From Streptomyces spiralis (GTDB lineage Bacteria; Actinomycetota; Actinomycetes; Streptomycetales; Streptomycetaceae), in contig NZ_BNBC01000012.1 in NCBI RefSeq assembly GCF_014654675.1, forward strand, positions 133,427 to 197,426: a stretch of DNA of 64,000 nucleotides. The letters run 5' to 3'. Below are positions 26,409-34,382 of the stretch, one piece after another; the first letter of the stretch is position 1; every line of letters begins with the position of its first letter. The notes below the pieces were generated by a model that had not been told where the DNA came from, made no database searches, and saw nothing but the letters and a program-made list of their open reading frames with translations. The position numbers were made by a program, and so were the translations under genes.

Positions 26409-26858
26409 ATGACTGGCGCGAAGACGGCGGTCGAGTGGCTGGCATCCGTCGCACCGGATCCCCGGGCCTGCCGCCGCGCGTGGCAGCGCGACCCCCGAGG
26501 GGTCGCCCTGCTGCCCGCGGGCAGGGCCTGGGACGTACTCGTCCTGCCGGCCGAACTCGGCTGTCCCACGCTCGACGTCCTCACCCGCGTCCTGGACCAG
26601 GTCGGCCCGGTCATGGCCGGCTTCGGCGACGGGCGGCTCGGCTTCCTGGTCCCGCCGGGCACGGCGGCGCGCTGGCTCGGCACCGGGGTCCTCGCCGCCG
26701 GGGCCGGCGCCTGGATCGTCGTGCCGTACCCGCGGCGCGGGGCCGGCCCCGTGCGCTGGCTGATCCCGCCGGACGGCTCGGGCACCCTCACCGACCCGGC
26801 ACTGCTGGAACTGGCGATGCACGAGGCGGCGGCCCTGGCGGCGGAGGAGGGCGGCTGA
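26409..26858 (+). CDS. Small conserved hypothetical protein, possibly primase/polymerase-like
   Basis: A 149-residue cytoplasmic protein that I cannot name with certainty. It begins with a short helix (TAVEWLASVAPDPRACRRAW). An alternating hydrophobic core follows (GVALLPAGRAWDVLVLPAEL, then GRLGFLVPPGTAARWL and GAWIVVPYPRRG), then a helical tail rich in Ala and Glu. Streptomycete proteins of this size and pattern are sometimes annotated as fragments of the bifunctional primase/polymerase N-terminal domain. I do not see the acidic catalytic motif that enzyme would need, so it would be an inactive relative at best. Its ribosome binding site is buried in a long hairpin. Role unknown. Confidence 0.7.
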   Translation: MTGAKTAVEWLASVAPDPRACRRAWQRDPRGVALLPAGRAWDVLVLPAELGCPTLDVLTRVLDQVGPVMAGFGDGRLGFLVPPGTAARWLGTGVLAAGAGAWIVVPYPRRGAGPVRWLIPPDGSGTLTDPALLELAMHEAAALAAEEGG

Positions 26859-26880
26859 CTCCACGGCCCGTACGGCGCCC

Positions 26881-27077
26881 TAGGGAGTGTCTCGCCGATC
26901 ATGCCGGGCTCGCGGCGCCTGGTGCCGCACCTCGCGGCGTTGTCGTCGGTCGCCGATGCTCCGCATCGACTCCCTCCTCCGCCTTGCGATGCTCCCCCAC
27001 TGCCTGAACGGCGTGGGAGGTGCCCCCACCACCAGCCACCGCTCCCTGATCCGGCCTGATCGACGAGACACCCCCCA
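26881..27077. mobile_element. MITE-like element with 27-bp terminal inverted repeats
   Basis: The two ends (26881-26907 and, reverse complemented, 27051-27077) match at 23 of 27 positions; the shared core is GTGTCTCG[C/T]CGATCA. The 197-base interior has no credible gene and contains a small hairpin (GTGGGAGGTGCCCCCAC region near 27012-27029). This is the structure of a miniature inverted-repeat element mobilised in trans by an IS transposase. It lies between the small hypothetical gene and the chitinase promoter. I did not see a second copy in the window. Confidence 0.7.
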
Positions 27078-27081
27078 GGTC

Positions 27082-27113
27082 TTGACAACCCAATTGGTCT
27101 GGACCAAATTGGG
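27082..27113 (+). promoter_or_regulatory. Chitinase promoter with DasR-like (dre) operator
   Basis: TTGACA (27082-27087) is a consensus -35 box. Immediately downstream is the dyad TTGGTC-TG-GACCAA (27094-27107), extended to CCCAA at one end and TTGGG at the other (27089-27113). It matches the dre pattern bound by DasR upstream of chitinase genes (core GGTCTNGACC). Placement over the spacer and -10 region implies repression relieved by N-acetylglucosamine metabolites. Confidence 0.75.
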
Positions 27114-27189
27114 CGCGCTCCTCCCTCCACTCCCGCTTGCAGTCCCCCTTGCGGTTCCTCTCGCAATTCCCCCTTGTCCGGAGGCACTT

Positions 27190-29028
27190 GTGGATCGCGA
27201 CAGACACAGACCAACGACACGCCGGCTGCTCGCCGTGCTCACGGCTGGCCTGCTGGCAGTGCCCGGCATCACCGCGCTGTCGTCGGCCGCCCGTGCGGCC
27301 GACGCGGACCTCGCACGCAACGGCGGCTTCGAATCCGGCCTGGACGGCTGGACCTGCACGGCCGGCTCCGGCAAGACGGTCACCAGCCCCGTCCACAGCG
27401 GCACGTCCGCCTTGCAGGCGACTCCGGCCGGCAGCGACAACGCCCAGTGCGCGCAGACGGTGTCCGTCCAGCCGAACTCCCAGTACACGCTGTCGGGTTA
27501 CCTCCGCGGCTCCTACGTCTACCTGGGCGCGAGCGGCACGGGCACCACCGACGTCTACAACTGGAGCCAGTCCGCGGCCGACTGGCAGCAGCTGACCACC
27601 ACCTTCCGCACCGGCGCGCAGACCACCAAGGTCACCATCTACACGCACGGCTGGTACGGCACCGGCGCCTACTACGCCGACGACATCTCGCTCGTCGGCC
27701 CCGGTGGCGGCACCACCCAGCAGCCGCCCGCGGCGCCCACCGGCCTGAAGACCGGCACGGTCACCTCCACCAGCGTGGCCCTGTCCTGGTCACCGGTGGC
27801 GGACGCGACGAGCTACGCGGTCTACCGCAACGGAACGAAGGTCCAGACGACCACCGGCGCGTCGGCGACGGTCACGGGCCTGTCCCCGTCCACCGCGTAC
27901 AGCTTCCAGGTCACGGCGGTGAACGACGCCGGCGAGTCCGCGAAGTCGTCGACGGTGACGGCGACCACGGCCGCGGACCCGGGCGGCCCGGGCGGCCCCG
28001 GAGGCACCTCGGACCTTCCGCCGCACGCCCTGGTCGGCTATCTGCATGCCAGCTTCGCCAACGGCTCCGGCTACACCCGCATGGCCGACGTCCCCGACAG
28101 CTGGGACGTGATCGACCTGGCCTTCGGCGAGCCGACCTCGGTCACCTCCGGCGACATCCGCTTCAACCGCTGCCCGGTCACCGAGTGCCCGAACGTGGAG
28201 AGCGACGCCGACTTCAAGGCGGCCATCAAGGCCAAGCAGGCGGCGGGCAAGAAGGTCCTGATCTCGATCGGCGGCCAGAACGGCCAGGTCCAGCTGACCA
28301 CGACGGCGGCCAGGGACACCTTCGTCTCGTCGGTCTCGAAGATCATCGACGAGTACGGCCTGGACGGCCTGGACATCGACTTCGAGGGCCACTCGCTCTC
28401 TCTGAACACCGACGACACGGACTTCAGGAACCCGACCACCCCGGTGATCGTCAACCTGATCTCGGCCCTGAAGACCCTGAAGGCCAAGTACGGCGACAAG
28501 TTCGTGCTGACGATGGCCCCGGAGACCTTCTTCGTGCAGATGGGCTACCAGTACTACGGCACGGGCAAGTGGGGCGGGCAGGACCCGCGCTGCGGCGCCT
28601 ACCTCCCCGTGATCTACGCCCTCCGCAACGACCTGACCCTGCTCCACGTCCAGGACTACAACTCAGGCCCGATCATGGGCCTGGACAACCAGTACCACTC
28701 CATGGGCAGCGCCGACTTCCACATCGCGATGACCGACATGCTCCTGACGGGCTTCCCGGTGGCGGGCGACGCCAACAACATGTTCCCGCCCCTGCGCCCC
28801 GACCAGGTCGCGATCGGCATGCCGGCCTCCACCCAGGCGGGCAACGGCTACGTGGCCCCGGCGGAGGTCACCAAGACCCTGGACTGCCTGACGAAGAAGA
28901 CCAACTGCGGCTCGTACACCACCCACGGCACCTGGTCGGCCCTGCGCGGCCTGATGACCTGGTCGATCAACTGGGACCGGTTCGGGAGCTGGCAGTTCCA
29001 GAACACCTTCGACGGCTACTTCGGCTGA
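27190..29028 (+). CDS. chiB: Secreted family 18 chitinase with CBM and fibronectin III domains
   Basis: An exported chitinase of 612 residues that hydrolyses chitin. The GTG start at 27190 follows GGAGG at five bases. The layout begins with a signal peptide (cleavage near ARA, about residue 36). A galactose-binding-like carbohydrate-binding module spans about 38-175 (NGGFESGLDGWTC to YYADDISLVGP). A fibronectin type III domain spans about 180-265, then a Gly/Pro linker and a GH18 catalytic domain from about 275 to the end. The catalytic motif DGLDIDFEG (DxxDxDxE) supplies the proton-donor Glu. The gene is preceded by a dre-like operator. Order and architecture match ChiB of S. coelicolor as I recall it. 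The 3' end overlaps the convergent PAP2 gene by 62 bases. Confidence 0.92.
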   Translation: MDRDRHRPTTRRLLAVLTAGLLAVPGITALSSAARAADADLARNGGFESGLDGWTCTAGSGKTVTSPVHSGTSALQATPAGSDNAQCAQTVSVQPNSQYTLSGYLRGSYVYLGASGTGTTDVYNWSQSAADWQQLTTTFRTGAQTTKVTIYTHGWYGTGAYYADDISLVGPGGGTTQQPPAAPTGLKTGTVTSTSVALSWSPVADATSYAVYRNGTKVQTTTGASATVTGLSPSTAYSFQVTAVNDAGESAKSSTVTATTAADPGGPGGPGGTSDLPPHALVGYLHASFANGSGYTRMADVPDSWDVIDLAFGEPTSVTSGDIRFNRCPVTECPNVESDADFKAAIKAKQAAGKKVLISIGGQNGQVQLTTTAARDTFVSSVSKIIDEYGLDGLDIDFEGHSLSLNTDDTDFRNPTTPVIVNLISALKTLKAKYGDKFVLTMAPETFFVQMGYQYYGTGKWGGQDPRCGAYLPVIYALRNDLTLLHVQDYNSGPIMGLDNQYHSMGSADFHIAMTDMLLTGFPVAGDANNMFPPLRPDQVAIGMPASTQAGNGYVAPAEVTKTLDCLTKKTNCGSYTTHGTWSALRGLMTWSINWDRFGSWQFQNTFDGYFG

Positions 29029-29716
29029 ACCCGCCGATCACCAGCCACAGCACGGAGAGCAGCACGGCGCACAGACACCAACTGGCCACCACATCCAGTG
29101 GCCAGTGGTAGCCGCGCCGCACCAGCCCGTACGAGACACCGAGCACGAGCACGGCACACACCACCACGACCGCCGCACGGGCGAGGGCCGCACGCAGCCA
29201 CGGAAGGAGCACCAGGGCAGCGGCCCCGTAGCCCGTCGCGGCGGTCGCGGTGTGCCCGGACGGGTAGTACCCCACCCCGGGCGGCATGACATCGGTCCCG
29301 TGCCGAGCGGTCCACTCCTTCAGCGGCACCAGAAGCACGGGAAGCAGCGCCATCAGCAGCCCTGCGGCAAGGGGCGGCAGCCACCAGCGTGCCGCGCCGG
29401 CACTCCGCCCCCGCCAGGCGACGTGGACCAGCACCGCCACCAGCACCGGCACGGCAACCTGCACATCCCCGAGATCGGAGAGCACCTCGGAGGCCCGGTC
29501 CGGACGCACCAGCGCGTCACTGACCCGCTGGTCCACGCGCAGCAGCGGCCCGTGGGCGACGACCTGCCAGGTGATCACGGAGAAGAGCGCCGCCGGCACC
29601 ACCACGAACAGGACCAGGAAGGAAAGCAGGGCACCCCGCCCAACCACAGGGTGCCCCTGCCTTCCGCGCTCCCCGCCGGGCGCGCGCTCGAGGTCCGTTT
29701 CTCGCGAGGTCGACAC
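28967..29716 (-). CDS. PAP2-family membrane phosphatase
   Basis: An integral membrane phosphatase of about 249 residues with six hydrophobic segments. The three PAP2 signature blocks appear in weakened form: KEWTARHGTD near residue 135, PSGHTATA near 153 with the catalytic His, and SYGLVRRGYHWPLDVVA near 200 with Arg and the second His. Substrates in the family include phosphatidic acid and undecaprenyl pyrophosphate. No context here chooses between them. I place the start at the GTG at 29716, just before the charged cytoplasmic N-terminus. The stop lies within the chitinase coding sequence on the other strand, so the two genes share 62 bases tail to tail. Confidence 0.82.
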   Translation of the reverse strand: MSTSRETDLERAPGGERGRQGHPVVGRGALLSFLVLFVVVPAALFSVITWQVVAHGPLLRVDQRVSDALVRPDRASEVLSDLGDVQVAVPVLVAVLVHVAWRGRSAGAARWWLPPLAAGLLMALLPVLLVPLKEWTARHGTDVMPPGVGYYPSGHTATAATGYGAAALVLLPWLRAALARAAVVVVCAVLVLGVSYGLVRRGYHWPLDVVASWCLCAVLLSVLWLVIGGFSRSSRRRCSGTASSRTGPS

Positions 29717-29795
29717 AGTGCCCAGCTTCGCAGGTCCCCCGACGGTGACGCTCGTCGGCTGTAGGCCACAGCGGGTGCGGCCCTGCCCGGGCATG

Positions 29796-29838
29796 CCGAA
29801 GGGCCGGCGCAAGGGGGGGATTCGCGTCGGCCCTTCGG
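29796..29838. terminator. Strong hairpin upstream of the PAP2 gene
   Basis: CCGAAGGGCCG (29796-29806) pairs with CGGCCCTTCGG (29828-29838), extended by further G/C pairs towards a G-rich loop, about 15 bp in all. On the minus strand it would stop read-through from the gabT side into the PAP2 gene. Confidence 0.7.
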
Positions 29839-30120
29839 GTGGAACGGCCGTTCCGTATGTCTGCGACCGTCCTGATCGGAACGTCGCGCGCCCCGGGGGG
29901 TTTGGGGCGGGCGACCGTCCGATCGGTGAGGAGACCCGGAGCCCGAAGGCCCCGGTTGTGTGCGCGAGGCACGAACCAGGTCGAAGCTGGGGAGGCGACG
30001 GCCTGATGTCGCCCGCAGTCGCCCGCGGGCGGGTGTATCTCTCATCTGGAAGTAGACGCTACGGCAGGTGGGGGGCGGAGGACAGCGTCAACGGCGTCCT
30101 GTCATCCACCCCGCACACGT
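29839..30120. other. Gene-free structured region, candidate non-coding RNA
   Basis: No protein gene is credible in this part of the 450-base gap between the PAP2 gene and gabT. It is dense in hairpins: perfect palindrome GGAACGGCCGTTCC (29841-29854); CCGG-A-GCC-CGAA-GGC-C-CCGG (29936-29955), which on the minus strand gives a UUCG tetraloop; CCAG/CTGG (29976-29990); GGCGAC/GTCGCC (29994-30013); GCCCGCGGGC (30021-30030); and a two-part stem at 30067-30110. GCGACCGTCC is repeated at 29863 and 29911. It could be a 3' UTR, a small RNA or an unrecognised cis element. Strand is undecided. Confidence 0.4.
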
Positions 30121-30170
30121 TCTTCACACGGTCTGCCGTCCGCGCCACGCCACCTGTGCGAATCCGCCGC

Positions 30171-31505
30171 TCAGATGCGCGCGAACGCCTGCTCGATGAT
30201 GTCCAGGCCCTCGTTCAGCAGGTCCTCGCCGATCACCAGCGGCGGCAGGAAGCGGAGGACGTTGCCGTAGGTGCCACAGGTCAGGACCAGCAGACCCTCG
30301 GCGTGGCAGGCCTTGGCGAGGGCTGCCGTGGCCTCCGGGTTCGGCTCCTTGGTGCCGCGGTCCTTGACCAGCTCGATGGCGATCATCGCACCGCGACCAC
30401 GGACGTCGCCGATGATGTCGAACTTGTCCTGCATCGCGGACAGGCGGCCCTTCATGACCTCCTCGATCCGCTGCGCCTTCGCGTTGAGGTCGAGCTCCTT
30501 CATCGTCTCGATCGCGCCGAGCGCACCCGCGCAGGCCACCGGGTTTCCGCCGTAGGTGCCGCCCAGGCCGCCCGCGTGCGCGGCGTCCATGATCTCGGCG
30601 CGGCCGGTGACGGCGGCCAGCGGAAGGCCGCCGGCGATGCCCTTCGCCGTGGTGATCAGGTCGGGGATGATGCCCTCGTCCTCGCAGGCGAACCACTGGC
30701 CCGTGCGGCAGAAGCCGGACTGGATCTCGTCGGCCACGAAGACGATGCCGTTGTCGGCGGCGAACTGGCGGATCGCCGGGAGGAAGCCCTTGGCCGGCTC
30801 GATGAAGCCGCCCTCGCCCAGCACCGGCTCGATGATGATCGCGGCCACGTTGTCCGCGCCGACCTGCTTGGTGATCTGGTCGATGGCCTGCTTGGCGGCC
30901 TCGGGGCCGCAGTTGTCCGGGCCGGTCGCCCAGCGGTAGGCGTAGGCGACCGGGACCCGGTACACCTCGGGGGCGAACGGGCCGAAGCCGTGCTTGTACG
31001 GCATGTTCTTCGCCGTCAGCGCCATGGTGAGGTTCGTCCGGCCGTGGTAGCCGTGGTCGAAGACCACGACCGCCGGGCGCTTGGTGTACGCGCGGGCGAT
31101 CTTCACCGCGTTCTCGACGGCCTCGGCGCCGCTGTTGAACAGCGCGGACTTCTTCGCGTGGTCACCCGGCGTGAGCTCGGCCAGCGCCTCGGCGACGGCC
31201 ACGTAGCCCTCGTACGGCGTGACCATGAAACAGGTGTGGGTGAAGTCGGCGAGCTGCGCGGAGGCACGGCGTACGACGGCCTCGGCGGAGGCGCCGACCG
31301 AGGTCACCGCGATGCCGGAGCCGAAGTCGATGAGGCGGTTGCCGTCGACGTCCTCGATGATGCCGCCGCCGGCGCGGGTGACGAAGACCGGGAGCGTGGA
31401 GCCCACACCCTGCGCGACCGCGGCGGTACGGCGGGCCTGCAGCTCCTGCGACTTCGGGCCGGGAATGGCGGTGACGACGCGGCGCTCCTGCTCAAGTGCG
31501 GTCAT
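30171..31505 (-). CDS. gabT: 4-aminobutyrate aminotransferase
   Basis: A class III PLP enzyme of 444 residues that converts GABA plus 2-oxoglutarate to succinic semialdehyde plus glutamate. The landmarks are intact: FNSGAEAVENAVKIAR at the PLP phosphate, FDHGYHGRTNLTMALT, IIIEPVLGEGGF, FVADEIQSGFCRTG with the cofactor Asp, and ITTAKGIAGGLPLAAV with the Schiff-base Lys near residue 290. The ATG at 31505 follows AGGGAG. In-frame sequence upstream of it is out of character and is not included. A PucR-family regulator and a semialdehyde dehydrogenase lie nearby on the opposite strand. The gene is monocistronic and followed by a long structured untranslated region. Confidence 0.93.
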   Translation of the reverse strand: MTALEQERRVVTAIPGPKSQELQARRTAAVAQGVGSTLPVFVTRAGGGIIEDVDGNRLIDFGSGIAVTSVGASAEAVVRRASAQLADFTHTCFMVTPYEGYVAVAEALAELTPGDHAKKSALFNSGAEAVENAVKIARAYTKRPAVVVFDHGYHGRTNLTMALTAKNMPYKHGFGPFAPEVYRVPVAYAYRWATGPDNCGPEAAKQAIDQITKQVGADNVAAIIIEPVLGEGGFIEPAKGFLPAIRQFAADNGIVFVADEIQSGFCRTGQWFACEDEGIIPDLITTAKGIAGGLPLAAVTGRAEIMDAAHAGGLGGTYGGNPVACAGALGAIETMKELDLNAKAQRIEEVMKGRLSAMQDKFDIIGDVRGRGAMIAIELVKDRGTKEPNPEATAALAKACHAEGLLVLTCGTYGNVLRFLPPLVIGEDLLNEGLDIIEQAFARI

Positions 31506-31794
31506 GGGGGCTCCCTGGTGAGATCTTGCGGGTCCGGCGTACGGCTGCGTACGGCGGTGGCGTACGGGGGGCGTTTTTCGGACGCTTTTCCTTCTTTTCT
31601 CGCAGGCTAGGGCTGCGGGGGGAGGGTGGGCATGCTCCATGTGGGCGTTGTCGGCGGTCGCGGTTGTCCGCCGTGGATATAGAAGGGGAGAGAGAAGGGA
31701 CGCCGGTGACGGCGCCGGGGTGTGTACGGATTGCCGCGCGCCGTGCCACGCAATCGGTGAACTCCCCTTGTCCGGGCATTAGATTGACTCGCTG

Positions 31795-34254
31795 ATGGTG
31801 GACGGAGCGGCTGGTCAGGGGGCAAGGCAGATGGACGACGGCGGGACGCAGGACGCCCGGGGTACGCATCCGCGGCATGCGCATCCCGTGCCGCGCCCGG
31901 CGGTGCCGCGGGACGCACCGCCCGCGATGCCGCCCCGGCCGGCCCGGCCTCCGGGCGCGCCGGGGGCGCAGCCGGGCATGGAGCAGAGGTCACCGGGGCG
32001 GGCCGCCGTCGCCGAGTGGCTCGACACGCCCCGGCCGGAGGCCGCGCCCGGCATCTGGCGCTTCGGCCACCGCCCGCCCAAGGGCGGCGAGCCCCGGGAC
32101 CGGCTGCCCTCCATCACCGTCGTCGGGCTGCTGATCCCCCTGGTCGTGGCCCTGCTCGTGTGGTCCCTGTGGCGGCAGGGCGCCCTGCCCTACCAGTGGG
32201 CGCCGCTGAAACTGTTCACGCCGGGCGACTGGTGGTGGGGCGGCACCGTCTCCCCCAAGGGGATGCAGGGCGGCGAGGCCCGGGTCGTCTACGACGGCGT
32301 GTTCTTCGCCGTGCTCGTCTACGCCGTCGCGCACCTGGGCAGCTGGCCCGAGGTCGTACGGCACTTCGTGGGCCGCCGCCCGCAGCCCGCCCGCGCCCTG
32401 TACGCCGCCCTCGGCGCCCTCGGCGCCCTCAGCCTCGTCTTCCCCGGCGCCTTCCCGGGCGTCGGCTGGGACCCGCTGCCGGTCGTCGACCCGGTGTTCT
32501 CCCTGATCGTCCTGGTCTCGGGCGGCTACGACCTGTTCGCCTCCCAGCTGTTCACCGACACGCTGTACGCGCTCATCACCGCACTGGTCGTGTGGCCGTT
32601 CGCCCGGCTCGGCGGATGGTGGTCGTACGCCCGGCAGGTCGCCGCGCGCCGCCGGGCGAACGCCGATCCCGCTGCCCCGCCGGCCGTCGAGCTGCCCCGC
32701 TCGCAGTGGCCCGAGCTGCGGGACGCCGGTCAGTACCAGGCGGCCGACCTGCTCACCGCCGAGGTGGCCGGCGGCCGGATGAACGACGTGGACTGCGCCC
32801 GGGTCGAGCGGGCCTGGACCGAGGCCCGGCGCGAGGCGCGGCTCGCCGCCTTCACCGACACCGTGCTGCGCCAGGGCGCCGCCGCCTGGACCCACCCCTC
32901 CGGTGCCCGCGACCTGCCCGGCCGCACCGCCCGGCACGACCTGCTCCAGGGACAGGTGCGCATCGGGCGCTGGGTGCCGGGGGAGCGGGCCCCGCGCGCC
33001 TACCACGGCGCCGGGGCGGCCGTCGGCCCCGAGACCCTCGGCACCTCGCTGCTGGTGGTGGGACCGCCCGGCTCCGGCAAGACCCGGCACGTCGTCGAGC
33101 CGGTCACCGAGACGCTCGCCCTGCAGGCGCTCACCGGCCGGTGCGCGGTCGTCGCCGTCTGCGCCGCCGGTGCGCCGCTCGGCGCGGACACGGCGTACGA
33201 CGTGGTGGTGCGGATCGGAGACTCCGCCTCCGTGCACGACCTCGATCCCTACGCCGGGTCCGACGACCCCGACGAGGCCGCCGCGCTGCTCGCCGAGGCG
33301 CTGGCCGGCGACCTCGACGCGGTGAGCGGCCAGAGCGCCGCCACCGCGCTCGCCCAGCTGCTCGGCCCCTACCGGGCGGTGCACGGCCACTTCCCGACGC
33401 TGCCCGTGCTGCGTGAACTCCTGGAGGGCGATCCCGGCGCGCTGGCGGCCCTGCGGGCGGGACTCGCCGCCGACGAGCACGCCGTGATGCGCCGCGAACT
33501 CGACGCCCGGATGCGCCAGGCCGGCGGCGCCGCCGACGCCGGCCCGGCCCTCGCCGACCGGCTCGCGCTCCTGGACCGGCCGGCCTTCTCAGAGTTCTTC
33601 GGCGCCGGCCCCGGCAGCCGGCCGTTCTCGCTGCGGGCCGTCGCCCACCACCCGCTGAGGGTCCGCATCGACCTGCCCGAACGCGGGCACGAGGAGGCGT
33701 CCCGGGTGATCGCCCGGCTCGTCCTCGCCCAGTTCCACACCGTCGTACGGGACACCCGGCGCCCCCACTTCGCCTGCCTGGTCCTGGACGACGCCACCGG
33801 GACCGTCACCGCCGAGTCGGTGCGCCGCGTCCAGCGGCTGCGCGCGCAGAACGCCGGGGTCGTCCTCGCGCTGCGCACCGTCGCCGACGTCCCCGAGGCG
33901 CTGCACGGGCCGCTGCTCGGCGCCGTCGGCTGCCGTATGGCGCTGTCCGGAGTCACCACCTGGGACGGCAGCCGGTTCGCGCACGCCTGGGGCACCGAGT
34001 GGGTGGAGACGACCGAGGTCGCCAAGCACACCGTCTTCGCCGACCAGCCGATGACCCGGGCCCTGCACGCCCTGCGCAAGCTGGTCACCGGGAAGGCCGT
34101 GACCACCGACGCCGTGACCACCAAGCAGGTCGAGCGCGAGCGCTGGTCCGCCTCCCAGCTGGCCCACGAGGTCCCGCCGGGGCACGCGGTGCTGTCGCTG
34201 ACCAGCGTGGCGGGCGAGCACGCGCCGCCGCTGCTGGTGGACCTGCGCGGCTGA
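31795..34254 (+). CDS. TraG/VirD4-like membrane ATPase
   Basis: A large protein of 819 residues with a Pro/Ala-rich cytoplasmic N-terminus (about 90 residues), at least three or four hydrophobic segments between residues 103 and 285, a linker, and an ATPase domain. Walker A is GPPGSGKTR near residue 423 and a Walker-B-like strand FACLVLDDATG lies near 660. Architecture resembles type IV coupling proteins and the FtsK/TraG superfamily. There are no other conjugation or secretion genes around it, and homologous streptomycete proteins occupy the same place next to gabT as I recall, so it is a chromosomal family of unknown role rather than part of a mobile element. ATG 31795 or the in-frame ATG 36 bases later may be used. 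Confidence 0.72.
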   Translation: MVDGAAGQGARQMDDGGTQDARGTHPRHAHPVPRPAVPRDAPPAMPPRPARPPGAPGAQPGMEQRSPGRAAVAEWLDTPRPEAAPGIWRFGHRPPKGGEPRDRLPSITVVGLLIPLVVALLVWSLWRQGALPYQWAPLKLFTPGDWWWGGTVSPKGMQGGEARVVYDGVFFAVLVYAVAHLGSWPEVVRHFVGRRPQPARALYAALGALGALSLVFPGAFPGVGWDPLPVVDPVFSLIVLVSGGYDLFASQLFTDTLYALITALVVWPFARLGGWWSYARQVAARRRANADPAAPPAVELPRSQWPELRDAGQYQAADLLTAEVAGGRMNDVDCARVERAWTEARREARLAAFTDTVLRQGAAAWTHPSGARDLPGRTARHDLLQGQVRIGRWVPGERAPRAYHGAGAAVGPETLGTSLLVVGPPGSGKTRHVVEPVTETLALQALTGRCAVVAVCAAGAPLGADTAYDVVVRIGDSASVHDLDPYAGSDDPDEAAALLAEALAGDLDAVSGQSAATALAQLLGPYRAVHGHFPTLPVLRELLEGDPGALAALRAGLAADEHAVMRRELDARMRQAGGAADAGPALADRLALLDRPAFSEFFGAGPGSRPFSLRAVAHHPLRVRIDLPERGHEEASRVIARLVLAQFHTVVRDTRRPHFACLVLDDATGTVTAESVRRVQRLRAQNAGVVLALRTVADVPEALHGPLLGAVGCRMALSGVTTWDGSRFAHAWGTEWVETTEVAKHTVFADQPMTRALHALRKLVTGKAVTTDAVTTKQVERERWSASQLAHEVPPGHAVLSLTSVAGEHAPPLLVDLRG

Positions 34255-34382
34255 ACCCACCGCGCGACCGGAGGACAGGGCTCGCGGTCACCGTACAGTG
34301 AGGCAGAATCGACACAGGCCGTTCATACGTGGCGGCCAAAAGATCACAAGGATCACCTCACCTCCGCAGACCTGAAGGCCTC

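Noticed and set aside
26887..27189. Reading the chitinase frame upstream through the MITE-like segment
   Set aside because: The extension has no signal peptide and crosses the inverted repeats and the promoter. The GTG at 27190 with GGAGG gives a proper secretion signal.
31506..31794. Possible small genes in the gabT upstream spacer
   Set aside because: Short frames only, no ribosome binding site, and composition AT-richer than coding DNA. More likely promoter sequence for gabT and the TraG-like gene.
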